From Rhodobacterales bacterium HKCCE3408 (GTDB lineage Bacteria; Pseudomonadota; Alphaproteobacteria; Rhodobacterales; Rhodobacteraceae): a DNA stretch of 64,000 nucleotides. The stretch's first letter is position 1; every line of letters starts with the position of its first letter. A program made the translations under genes and the position numbers. The notes below the pieces were generated by a model that searched no databases, had not been told where the DNA came from, and saw nothing but the letters and a program-made list of their open reading frames with translations. The DNA lies in NCBI GenBank assembly GCA_015689705.1, contig WVSN01000002.1, positions 290,036 through 354,035 on the forward strand, written 5' to 3'. Of this stretch, positions 56,946 to 64,000 are shown in pieces.

Positions 56946-58229
56946 ATGAAGACACTAGCAACCCTGGCGCTGGGGGCCGCACTGGCCGCGGGGCCGGCGA
57001 TGGCGGACCTGACGTTCCCGTCGCTGAGCTACCGGACCGGCCCCTATGCCGCGAACGGCATTCCGTTCGCCGACGGATACGCCGACTATTTCACGCTGCT
57101 GAACGAGCGTGACGGCGGCATCGGCGGCGAGATGGCGAACGTTCTGGAATGCGAGACCGCCTACGACACCGAGCGCGGCGTGGAATGCTACGAGGCGACG
57201 AAGGGCGAAGGTGCGCTGGTCTACCAGCCGCTGTCGACCGGCATCACCTACCAGCTGATCCCGCGCGCCTCGGCCGACGGTATCCCGATCCACTCGATGG
57301 GCTATGGCCGGACCTCGGCTGCGAACGGCTCGATCTTCGAGTGGGTGTTCAACTACCCGGCGAACTACTGGGACGGCGCGAGCGTCATCATCAACTACCT
57401 GTTGCAGGAGAATGAGGGGTCGCTCGAGGGCCGCAAGATCGTGCTGCTGTATCACAACTCGGCCTATGGCCGGGAGCCGATCCGCACGCTGGAGACGCTG
57501 GCCGAGATGCACGGCTTCGAGCTGGTGCAGCTGGCCGTCGACCATCCGGGTCAGGAGCAGGGCAACCAGTGGCTGCAGATCCGGCGCGAGCGTCCGGACT
57601 TCGTGATCATGTGGGGCTGGGGCGTGATGAACCAGGTCGCCGTGCAGGAGGCCGCGAACATCAACTTCCCGATGAACAACTTCTACGGGGTGTGGTGGTC
57701 CGGTGCCGAGCCCGACGTGCTTCCGGCCGGTGCCGGGGCCGACGGCTACCGGTCGCTCAACATGAACGCGCTCGGCGATCTGCCGGTGCTGGACGACATC
57801 CGTCAGTACGTCGTCGATGCGGGCCTTGCGGCCGGTGACGGCACGAATGTTGGCTCGGTGCTCTATGTCCGCGGCATGTACGCGGCGATGCTGGCCGCCG
57901 AGGCCGCGCGCAACGCGCAGGAGATCAGCGGCGAGACCAACATCACGCCGGCGATGATGCGCGACGGGATGGAGAGCCTCGTCATCACCGAGGAGCGGAT
58001 GGAAGAGCTCGGCATGGGCGGCGTCGGTCCGGCCTTCGAGGTCACCTGCGAGAACCACGGCGGCCCGGGCCTGGCCCTGATCCAGGAATGGGACGCCGAG
58101 GCGCAGGTCTGGGTGACGCTCACCGACTTCATCGCGCCCGATGACAGCGTGATCGATCCGCTGATCGAGGAGGACTCGGCCGCCTACGCCGCCGAGAACA
58201 ACATCGAGCCGCGCTGCAACGAGAGCTGA
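56946..58229 (+). CDS. Periplasmic substrate-binding protein of the ABC importer
   Basis: 427 residues. A signal peptide (MKTLATLALGAALAAGPAMA) leads to a type I periplasmic-binding fold beginning LTFPSLSYRTGPYAANGIPFADGYADYF, with FVIMWGWGVMNQVAVQEA in the second lobe. Two cysteines near residue 70-80 (LECETAYD, VECYEATKG) and two near the C-terminus could form disulfides. It resembles the amide/aromatic-acid branch more than leucine-binding proteins. The ligand is unknown, but the flanking CoA ligases favour a carboxylic acid. Confidence 0.9.
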   Translation: MKTLATLALGAALAAGPAMADLTFPSLSYRTGPYAANGIPFADGYADYFTLLNERDGGIGGEMANVLECETAYDTERGVECYEATKGEGALVYQPLSTGITYQLIPRASADGIPIHSMGYGRTSAANGSIFEWVFNYPANYWDGASVIINYLLQENEGSLEGRKIVLLYHNSAYGREPIRTLETLAEMHGFELVQLAVDHPGQEQGNQWLQIRRERPDFVIMWGWGVMNQVAVQEAANINFPMNNFYGVWWSGAEPDVLPAGAGADGYRSLNMNALGDLPVLDDIRQYVVDAGLAAGDGTNVGSVLYVRGMYAAMLAAEAARNAQEISGETNITPAMMRDGMESLVITEERMEELGMGGVGPAFEVTCENHGGPGLALIQEWDAEAQVWVTLTDFIAPDDSVIDPLIEEDSAAYAAENNIEPRCNES

Positions 58230-58236
58230 CGACATC

Positions 58237-58266
58237 CCCGGCGGCGGCGCCCGCGTCGCCGCCGGG
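58237..58266 (+). terminator. Intercistronic stem-loop after the binding-protein gene
   Basis: CCCGGCGGCG (58237-58246) pairs perfectly with CGCCGCCGGG (58257-58266) around a 10-nt loop, 8 bp after the stop. It is followed by ACTTCGAGTATTTTGGG. Such stems often protect the binding-protein mRNA from 3' decay and lower downstream expression. Confidence 0.65.
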
Positions 58267-58301
58267 ACTTCGAGTATTTTGGGAAAGATGAAGGGGCGAA
58301 G

Positions 58302-59159
58302 ATGCTCGACCAGCCGGAAGAGACCCATGGCGACGGCGTCGCGCCCGAGCTGAAGGACCGCGAGGTCCTGCTCTCGGTCAACAATATCGAGGTGATCTAC
58401 AACCACGTGATCCTCGTGCTGAAGGGCGTGTCTCTGGCGGTGCCGAAGGGCGGGATCACCGCGCTTCTGGGCGGCAACGGCGCCGGCAAGACGACGACGC
58501 TGAAGGCGATCTCGAACCTTCTGAAATCCGAGCGCGGCGAGGTGACCAAGGGGTCGATCCTCTACCGCGGCGAGCGGGTGCAGCACCTGTCGCCGTCCGA
58601 CCTGGTCGAACGCGGCGTGATCCAGGTGATGGAGGGGCGGCACTGCTTCGAGCACCTGACGGTCGAGGAGAACCTGCTGACCGGGTCCTATACCCGCAAG
58701 GACCGGGCGGCGATCGCCGACGATCTCGACCTTGTCTATTCGTATTTTCCGCGGCTGAAGGAACGCCGCAAGAGCCAGGCTGGCTATACCTCGGGCGGAG
58801 AGCAGCAGATGTGCGCGATCGGCCGCGCCCTGATGTCCCGGCCCGAGACGATCCTGCTGGACGAGCCCTCGATGGGCCTGGCCCCGCAGCTGGTCGAGGA
58901 GATCTTCGGCATCGTGAAGTCGCTGAACGAGAACGAGGGCGTGAGCTTTCTTCTGGCCGAGCAGAACACCAACGTGGCGCTGCGTTTCGCGCATTACGGC
59001 TACATCCTGGAATCGGGCCGCGTGGTGATGGACGGGCCGGCCAAGGCGCTGCGCGAGAATGCCGATGTGAAGGAATTCTACCTCGGCATGTCCGACGAGG
59101 GCCGCAAGAGCTTCCGCGACGTGCGCAGCTACCGCCGCCGGAAACGCTGGCTGGCGTGA
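58302..59159 (+). CDS. Branched-chain-type ABC importer ATPase, LivF family
   Basis: A 285-residue ATPase with an N-terminal lead of 20 residues before LLSVNNIEVIYNHVILVLKGVSL. Walker A is GGNGAGKTT, signature TSGGEQQMCAIGRAL, Walker B ILLDEPSMGLAP and FLLAEQNTNVAL the H-loop segment. The C-terminal extension (KSFRDVRSYRRRKRW) is basic. It completes the importer. Its stop overlaps the next gene's ATG by one base (TGATG). Confidence 0.93.
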   Translation: MLDQPEETHGDGVAPELKDREVLLSVNNIEVIYNHVILVLKGVSLAVPKGGITALLGGNGAGKTTTLKAISNLLKSERGEVTKGSILYRGERVQHLSPSDLVERGVIQVMEGRHCFEHLTVEENLLTGSYTRKDRAAIADDLDLVYSYFPRLKERRKSQAGYTSGGEQQMCAIGRALMSRPETILLDEPSMGLAPQLVEEIFGIVKSLNENEGVSFLLAEQNTNVALRFAHYGYILESGRVVMDGPAKALRENADVKEFYLGMSDEGRKSFRDVRSYRRRKRWLA

Positions 59160-59662
59160 TGGGGGCCGTCGACGATATCTCCGGTCTCGTCGACCTGATG
59201 ACCCGGGCGGTCCGCGCCGCCGGCACGCGGGACGATCCCTGCGCCCCGGGCGATGCCGCCCGGCTGGCCGCCGCGCTCGAGGCGCTGCGGTTCGGCGCGG
59301 CGGGTCCGCTGCCGGTGCTGCGCGCCATGGCCGAGGGCGGGCCGATCACCGAGCGGATGCGCGCCGGGATCTTCCACATCAACCCCGCCGGACCCGAGGC
59401 CGACGCCGCGCTGCGCCGGCTGGTCGAGAGCTATGCCGAACGCGAGGCCCTGACGCCGGCCGAGCGCCAGCGGCTGCGGGCGGTCGCGGAGATCCGCACC
59501 GGGCTGCGGTGGGACATCTCGCAGATCACCGACCGCGCGGTGAACATGGGCGTCCCCTACGACCCGGCGGAGGTGGCGCTGCTCGTCCGGCGGATCGAGG
59601 CGCTGAACGCCGCCATCATCGAGCTTGAATCGAAACTTCGCGAACGAACGGAAATCCGATGA
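59159..59662 (+). CDS. Unknown helical protein between LivF and CoA ligase genes
   Basis: 167 residues, mostly Ala/Arg/Glu/Leu, with no signal peptide or membrane segment. ISGLVDLMTRAVRAAG, PLPVLRAMAEGGPITERMRAGIF and ALLVRRIEALNAAIIELESKLRER suggest a helical protein with a C-terminal coiled coil. It is coupled to livF (TGATG) and overlaps the CoA ligase start by 4 bp, so it is surely part of the operon. I do not recognise its family. Confidence 0.72.
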   Translation: MGAVDDISGLVDLMTRAVRAAGTRDDPCAPGDAARLAAALEALRFGAAGPLPVLRAMAEGGPITERMRAGIFHINPAGPEADAALRRLVESYAEREALTPAERQRLRAVAEIRTGLRWDISQITDRAVNMGVPYDPAEVALLVRRIEALNAAIIELESKLRERTEIR

Positions 59663-60888
59663 ACGTGCCTGTCGCCCATTTCGACGATCTCGAAACCCGC
59701 AGCGCCGCGGCGCGGGCGGAGGATATCGCCCATGCGCTGCCGGCCCAGATCGAGCGGGCGCGCGCGCTGAAGGGCTATGCCGGGACGCTGGACGGCGTCG
59801 CGGCGGGCGCGGTGACCGACCGCGCCGCGCTGGCCGCGCTGCCGGTGCTGCGGAAATCCGCGATCGGGAGGGCGCAGGCGGGCGATCCGCCCTTCGGCGG
59901 CTACGCGGCCCGGCCAGCGCATGACTTCGCGCATATCTTCCAGAGCCCCGGCCCGATCTACGAGCCGGGCGACGTGAGCCGCGACTGGTGGCGCATCGGG
60001 CGGTTCCTGAGCGCGGTCGGCATCGGGCGCGGCGATATCGTGCAGAACTGCTTCGGCTATCACCTGACGCCCGCCGGCATGATCTTCGAAAGCGGGGCGC
60101 GCGCCGTCGGCGCAGCCGTCCTGCCCGCCGGCGTCGGCCAGACCGAGCTTCAGGTCCGGGCGGCGGCCGATGTCGGCTCGACCGCCTATGCCGGGACGCC
60201 GGATTACCTGAAGGTGATCCTCGACAAGGCGGCCGAGATGGGCGTGAGCCTGAAGATCACCAAGGCGGCCGTGGGCGGCGGGGCGCTGTTCCCGTCGCTG
60301 CGCGCGGAATACGCCGACCGGGGCATCCTGTGCCTGCAGAATTACGCGACGGCGGACCTCGGCAACATCGCCTACGAGTCCGAGGCGCAGGAGGGGATGA
60401 TCGTCGACGAGGGCGTGATCGTGGAGATCGTGCGCCCGGGCACCGGCGATCCGGTCGCCGATGGCGAGGTCGGCGAGGTCGTGGTGACGACGCTGAACCC
60501 GGACTACCCGCTGATCCGCTTCGCCACCGGCGATCTGTCCGCCGTGATGCCGGGCGAAAGCCCCTGCGGCCGGACCAACATGCGGATCAAGGGCTGGATG
60601 GGCCGGGCCGACCAGACCACGAAGATCAAGGGCATGTTCGTGCGGCCCGAGCAGGTCGCCGATTTTGTCGCCCGGCATCCCGAGATCGGGCGCGCCCGCG
60701 TCGTTGCCACGCGCGAGGGCGAGATGGACGCGATGGTGGTGCAGGTCGAGGCGCAGGGCGCGGACGAAGCGCGGCTGTCGGCCAGCGTGGCCGAGGTGCT
60801 GAAGCTGAAAGGCCGGATCGAGATCGTGGCGCCGGGCAGCCTGCCGAACGACGGCAAGGTGATCGACGACCAGCGGTCCTACGGCTGA
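59659..60888 (+). CDS. Phenylacetate-CoA-ligase-like enzyme (PaaK family)
   Basis: A 409-residue ANL enzyme. ALPVLRKSAIGRAQ, FQSPGPIYEPGD, QNCFGYHLTPAGMIFESGARAVGA and PLIRFATGDLSAV resemble PaaK. The C-terminal subdomain includes GRADQTTKIKGMFVRPEQV with the hinge, and a possible A10 lysine in LPNDGKVIDD. The P-loop normally SSGTTG is reduced to FQSPGP, as in several PaaK relatives. It probably activates an aromatic or other acid to its CoA ester. It ends the importer operon. Confidence 0.86.
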   Translation: MNVPVAHFDDLETRSAAARAEDIAHALPAQIERARALKGYAGTLDGVAAGAVTDRAALAALPVLRKSAIGRAQAGDPPFGGYAARPAHDFAHIFQSPGPIYEPGDVSRDWWRIGRFLSAVGIGRGDIVQNCFGYHLTPAGMIFESGARAVGAAVLPAGVGQTELQVRAAADVGSTAYAGTPDYLKVILDKAAEMGVSLKITKAAVGGGALFPSLRAEYADRGILCLQNYATADLGNIAYESEAQEGMIVDEGVIVEIVRPGTGDPVADGEVGEVVVTTLNPDYPLIRFATGDLSAVMPGESPCGRTNMRIKGWMGRADQTTKIKGMFVRPEQVADFVARHPEIGRARVVATREGEMDAMVVQVEAQGADEARLSASVAEVLKLKGRIEIVAPGSLPNDGKVIDDQRSYG

Positions 60889-60948
60889 TCCCGGCCGGGC
60901 GGCAAAATCGCGCTGGCGGCTGAAGGCGGGGCCGTTAGACTGGCGCCC

Positions 60949-61419
60949 ATGTCCGCCCCCGTCGCCGAGATCCTGCTCCGGTCCGAAGCCGAAACGGCGG
61001 CGCTCGCGCGTCGGGTGGGGGCGGCCGTGCGGCCGGGCGACGTGCTGCTTCTGTCGGGCGACCTGGGCGCGGGCAAGACGGCCTTTGCGCGGGCGCTGAT
61101 CCAGTCCCTGCAGGCGGAACATGGCGCGGCGGAGGAGGTGCCCTCGCCGACCTACACGCTGGTCCAGTCCTACCGCGCGGGCGATCTGGAGATCCTGCAC
61201 GCCGATCTCTACCGACTGAGCGATCCGGACGAGGTGACGGAACTGGGGCTGGAGGCCGAGGGGGCGCTGGTGCTGGTCGAATGGCCGGAGCGGGCGGAGG
61301 GGCTGTTCGGGCCGGACGCGGTGCATCTGCATTTTGCGATGGGCGAGGGCGATCTGCGGACGCTGACCCTGAGTGGCGGGGCGGCGGCGCGCCGGCTTGC
61401 CCCGGTGATGGCGGCATGA
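60949..61419 (+). CDS. tsaE: tRNA threonylcarbamoyladenosine biosynthesis ATPase TsaE
   Basis: 156 residues. Walker A GDLGAGKTAFARAL, the switch PSPTYTLVQSY, HADLYRL and the Walker B-like VLVEWPER define TsaE, which powers t6A37 tRNA modification together with TsaB and TsaD. The stop overlaps the amgK start (ATGA). TsaE-AmgK-MurU in this order is usual in alphaproteobacteria. Confidence 0.95.
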   Translation: MSAPVAEILLRSEAETAALARRVGAAVRPGDVLLLSGDLGAGKTAFARALIQSLQAEHGAAEEVPSPTYTLVQSYRAGDLEILHADLYRLSDPDEVTELGLEAEGALVLVEWPERAEGLFGPDAVHLHFAMGEGDLRTLTLSGGAAARRLAPVMAA

Positions 61420-62390
61420 GCGTGGAGGGATTCCTTGCCGCCGGCGGCTGGAACCGGGCCGCGCGCGAGCCGCTGGCCGGCGACGCCTCCGGTCGGCGCT
61501 ACACCCGGCTGCGGCAGGGCGCGATGCGGGCCATCCTGATGGAGGCGCCGCCCGATCAGCCACTGGCCCCGCCATCGGAGGGCCGGGCGTTCGGGGCCTT
61601 CGTCGCGGTGGCGGACTGGCTGCGGGGGCTCGGCCTGTCGGCGCCGGAGATCCGGGCGGCGGATGCGGGCGCGGGGCTGATGCTGATGGAGGATCTGGGC
61701 GAGGGGCTGTTCGCGCGTCTGGCGGAGGACAAGGCGCGGGAGGCGGAGCTCTACGAGGCGGCGGCGGGCGTGACGGTCCGGCTGGCCGCCGAGGCGCCGC
61801 CGCGGGTCGTGACCGGGCGGCTGACGCCGGAGGCGATGGTGGCGATGATCGCGCCGGCCTTCGACGAGATTCCGGGCGATGCCGGCGGCTTGCGGGCGGA
61901 GGCCGGGGCGGCGCTGATGCCTGCATTCGCCGCTGCGGCGGAGGGGCCGGAGGCCGTGGCGCTGCGGGACTATCATGCCGGCAACCTCGTCTGGATGCCG
62001 CAGCGCGACGGGCTGGCGCGCGTCGGGCTGCTCGATTTCCAGGACGCGATGCGGGCGCCGGCGGGCTATGACCTGGCCTCGCTGCTGGACGATCCGCGCC
62101 GGGACGTGCCGGACGCGCTGCGCGCGCGGCTGATCGCGGAGGTTGCGGTGGCGACGGGCGATGACGGGCTGGCGCGGCGGGTGGATCTGCTGTCCTGGCA
62201 GCGGAACCTGCGCATCCTCGGCATCTTCCGCCGCGTCGCGCGGGAGCGCGGGCGGCCGGCCTATCTCGACTTCCTGCCGCGCACCGGGCGGCTGATCGCG
62301 GCGGCGGCGGAGCGGCTGGAGGACCGGGCTTTGTCCGGCCTCACGCGTGACATCCTCGCCGCGCACGGGCTGAGCGGGGTGACGGCATGA
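61416..62390 (+). CDS. amgK: Anomeric N-acetylmuramate/N-acetylglucosamine kinase AmgK
   Basis: A 324-residue aminoglycoside-phosphotransferase-fold kinase. GDASGRRYTRLR near the N-terminus is the nucleotide loop, MLMEDLGEGLFARL follows, and the catalytic loop LRDYHAGNLVW and metal site VGLLDFQDAM are intact. Between tsaE and a MurU-type nucleotidyltransferase this is AmgK, which makes alpha-1-phosphates of MurNAc and GlcNAc for cell-wall recycling. Overlaps both neighbours by 4 bp. Confidence 0.9.
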   Translation: MSVEGFLAAGGWNRAAREPLAGDASGRRYTRLRQGAMRAILMEAPPDQPLAPPSEGRAFGAFVAVADWLRGLGLSAPEIRAADAGAGLMLMEDLGEGLFARLAEDKAREAELYEAAAGVTVRLAAEAPPRVVTGRLTPEAMVAMIAPAFDEIPGDAGGLRAEAGAALMPAFAAAAEGPEAVALRDYHAGNLVWMPQRDGLARVGLLDFQDAMRAPAGYDLASLLDDPRRDVPDALRARLIAEVAVATGDDGLARRVDLLSWQRNLRILGIFRRVARERGRPAYLDFLPRTGRLIAAAAERLEDRALSGLTRDILAAHGLSGVTA

Positions 62391-63073
62391 GCCTGCCCTG
62401 CATGATCCTCGCCGCCGGGTTCGGGACGCGGATGCGGCCGCTGACCGACGAGATGCCGAAACCGCTGATCGAGGTCGCGGGGCGGGCGCTGATCGACCAC
62501 GCGCTCGACATGGCCGAGGATGCGGGCGCGGGGCCCATCGCGGTGAACGGGCATTACCGGGCCGAGCAGATGGCGGCGCACCTGGCCGACGGGCGGGCGA
62601 CGTTCCTGCGCGAAAGCCCCGAGATCCTCGGCTCGGGCGGCGGGGTGCGGAATGCGCTGCCGGTTCTGGGCGAAGGGCCGCTGGTCACCCTGAACGCCGA
62701 CGCGATCTTCGCCGGGCCGAATCCGATCGACACGCTGATGGCTGCGTGGGACCCGGTGCGGATGAGCGGGCTTCTGTTGCTCGTGCCGTTGGAGAGGACC
62801 GTGGCGCGGCAGGGCGGCGGGGATTTCCGGCTGGATCGCGACGGGCGGATCGCCCCGGACGCGGAGGGCGCGGTCTATACCGGGGCACAGATCCTCGGGC
62901 GCGGGGTCGTGGCGCGCTGGCCGGAGGGTCCGTTCGAGATGCGCGAGATCTGGGAGGCGCTGATGGCAGAGGGGCGGCTCTATGGCTGCCTGCATCCGGG
63001 CTACTGGGCCGATGTCGGCCATCCGGCCGGGATCGCCGAGGCCGAGGCGATGCTGAAGGCCGCCGATGTTTGA
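62387..63073 (+). CDS. murU: N-acetylmuramate-1-phosphate uridylyltransferase MurU
   Basis: A 228-residue nucleotidyltransferase. The signature MILAAGFGTRMRPLTDEMPKPLIEV opens the protein; LNADAIF is the metal-binding region, and GSGGGVRNALPVLGEGP lies between. It converts MurNAc-1-P and UTP to UDP-MurNAc, bypassing the fosfomycin-sensitive route. Its stop lies inside the addB start region (8-bp overlap). Confidence 0.9.
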   Translation: MSLPCMILAAGFGTRMRPLTDEMPKPLIEVAGRALIDHALDMAEDAGAGPIAVNGHYRAEQMAAHLADGRATFLRESPEILGSGGGVRNALPVLGEGPLVTLNADAIFAGPNPIDTLMAAWDPVRMSGLLLLVPLERTVARQGGGDFRLDRDGRIAPDAEGAVYTGAQILGRGVVARWPEGPFEMREIWEALMAEGRLYGCLHPGYWADVGHPAGIAEAEAMLKAADV

Positions 63074-64000
63074 GCCCGCCGACGCCCCGCGCGTCTTCGC
63101 CGTCCCGCTCGGCGTCGACTTCACCGCCGCGCTGATCGACGGCATCGACGCGCGGCTGACGGACGGCCCGCCCGAGGCGCTGGCGCGGGTCGAGATCATC
63201 GTGAACTCCGACCGGATGCGGCGGCGGCTGATGGCGCTTTATGGCCAGCGCGGGGCGTCGTTCCTGCCGCGCATCACGCCGGTCGCGGCGCTGTCGGCCC
63301 GGCCGGAGCTGAGCGTCCTGCCGCCCGCGATGTCGCCGCTGCGGCTGCGGCTCGAACTCGCGCGGCTGGTCGGCGCGCTGCTCGACCAGGAGCCGGGGCT
63401 GGCGCCGCGCCACGCGATCTACGACCTCGCCGACAGCCTGGCCGAGCTGATGGCCGAAATGCACGAAGAGGGCGTGGGGCCGGAGGCGCTGGCGGCGCTC
63501 GACATGGGCGACATGGCCCGCCACTGGGACCGTAACCGCCGCTTCGTGGAGATCGTCGCGGGGTATTTCGAGGCGTCGGACGGGCCGATGGCGCCCGAGG
63601 CGCGGGCCGCGGCGGGGATCGCGAAGCTGGCCGACCTCTGGGCCGCCGCGCCGCCGGAGCACCCGGTGATCGTCGCCGGTTCGACCGGCTCGCGCGGGAC
63701 GACGGCGCGGCTGATGCGCGCGGTGGCCGGTCTGCCGCAAGGTGCGGTCGTTCTGCCGGGCCTCGACCGCGACATGGCGCCGGAGATCTGGGACGGGCTG
63801 ATCGACGGCCGGCGCGGCGAGGGGCTGGCGGGCGAGGACCACCCGCAGTTCCGCAACGGCGCCTTCATCGCGGCGATGGGGATGCGGCCGGCCGAGGTGC
63901 CCGACTGGGCGACGATCCCGCCCGCCGCGCCGGACCGGAACCGCTGGATGTCGCTGGCGCTGCGCCCCGCGCCTGTCACCGACGCCTGGCTGGCCGAGGG
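63066..64000 (+). CDS. addB: Double-strand break repair protein AddB, N-terminal part (runs off window)
   Basis: The first 311 codons. The ATG at 63066 overlaps the murU stop by 8 bp. The start (MFEPADAPRVFAVPLGVDFT), VEIIVNSDRMRRRLMALY and FLPRITPVAALS match the N-terminus of alphaproteobacterial AddB, and HPVIVAGSTGSRGTTARLMRAV follows. With AddA, AddB forms the RecBCD-like helicase-nuclease. The C-terminal nuclease and Fe-S parts lie outside the window. Confidence 0.88.
   Translation, partial: MFEPADAPRVFAVPLGVDFTAALIDGIDARLTDGPPEALARVEIIVNSDRMRRRLMALYGQRGASFLPRITPVAALSARPELSVLPPAMSPLRLRLELARLVGALLDQEPGLAPRHAIYDLADSLAELMAEMHEEGVGPEALAALDMGDMARHWDRNRRFVEIVAGYFEASDGPMAPEARAAAGIAKLADLWAAAPPEHPVIVAGSTGSRGTTARLMRAVAGLPQGAVVLPGLDRDMAPEIWDGLIDGRRGEGLAGEDHPQFRNGAFIAAMGMRPAEVPDWATIPPAAPDRNRWMSLALRPAPVTDAWLAE

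Noticed and set aside
53749..56982. 1077-codon open frame antisense to the LivG-LivH-LivM genes
   Set aside because: Arg/Asp/His/Gln-rich low-complexity translation with no fold features. It spans three genuine genes and their gaps.

Overview
The window is GC-rich (roughly two thirds G+C), almost fully coding chromosomal DNA from an alphaproteobacterium of the order Rhodobacterales (Rhodobacter/Roseobacter type). This rests on the gene families: rpoE-chrR beside a flavin amine oxidase-DUF1365-MFS-SDR operon as in Rhodobacter sphaeroides, DUF3035, DUF1674, DUF3775, tsaE-amgK-murU-addB, and MutL with its own endonuclease motif. No rRNA, tRNA, CRISPR array, prophage, transposase or insertion sequence was seen. 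Both ends cut genes: lolA at the left and addB at the right.

Region by region. 1-1.3 kb: end of lolA, a lytic-transglycosylase-like lipoprotein and hspQ. 1.3-15.7 kb: a long leftward run with gamma-glutamyltransferase, an anti-sigma kinase/STAS pair, rmuC, mutL, two M16 peptidases, a DUF3035 lipoprotein, lspA, purH, a heparinase II/III protein and rsmB. 15.7-23.2 kb: a DUF1674 protein, a small exported protein and dapB, then rbfA-DUF2233-truB, DUF2189, DUF1643, a haloacetate-dehalogenase-like hydrolase, an exported acidic-linker protein and rpsO with its terminator. 23.3-30.3 kb: a leftward six-gene envelope cassette (ABC ATPase, double FtsX permease, HlyD-type adaptor, two tandem paralogous exported proteins, beta-barrel protein) lying between rpsO and pnp. 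30.7-38.4 kb: pnp with terminator, a GST, a Tat-type L,D-transpeptidase, 1-Cys peroxiredoxin, aldehyde dehydrogenase, a kinase-like fusion protein and an RluA-type pseudouridine synthase.

38.5-44.4 kb is a singlet-oxygen-response locus: chrR and rpoE leftward, and a flavin amine oxidase, DUF1365, MFS and SDR operon rightward. The 245-bp divergent region carries a perfect match to the R. sphaeroides sigma-E promoter (TGATCC-N18-TAAGAC) facing rpoE, and a second TGATCC-N18 element facing the operon. This ChrR has Ser-Pro-Asp-Ser where the zinc-binding Cys-x-x-Cys of the R. sphaeroides protein lies.

44.5-48.8 kb: a histidine phosphatase, an iron-sulfur-rich formate dehydrogenase alpha subunit with no partner subunits nearby, a 54-residue membrane protein and a DUF2383 protein. 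48.8-60.9 kb: an OmpR-type regulator and hybrid histidine kinase, divergent from an operon with an acyl-CoA synthetase, a complete branched-chain-type ABC importer (LivG, H, M, binding protein, LivF), two unknown small proteins and a PaaK-like CoA ligase. This looks like an import-and-activate system for a carboxylic acid. 60.9-64 kb: tsaE, amgK, murU (cell-wall sugar recycling) and the start of addB.

The observations most worth a second look are the ChrR zinc-site replacement with its promoter pair, the tandem exported paralogues beside an ABC exporter, the kinase-like/ANL-like fusion, and a hairpin covering the start codon of the STAS gene. Functions are read from motifs and remembered family features; no database search was run.
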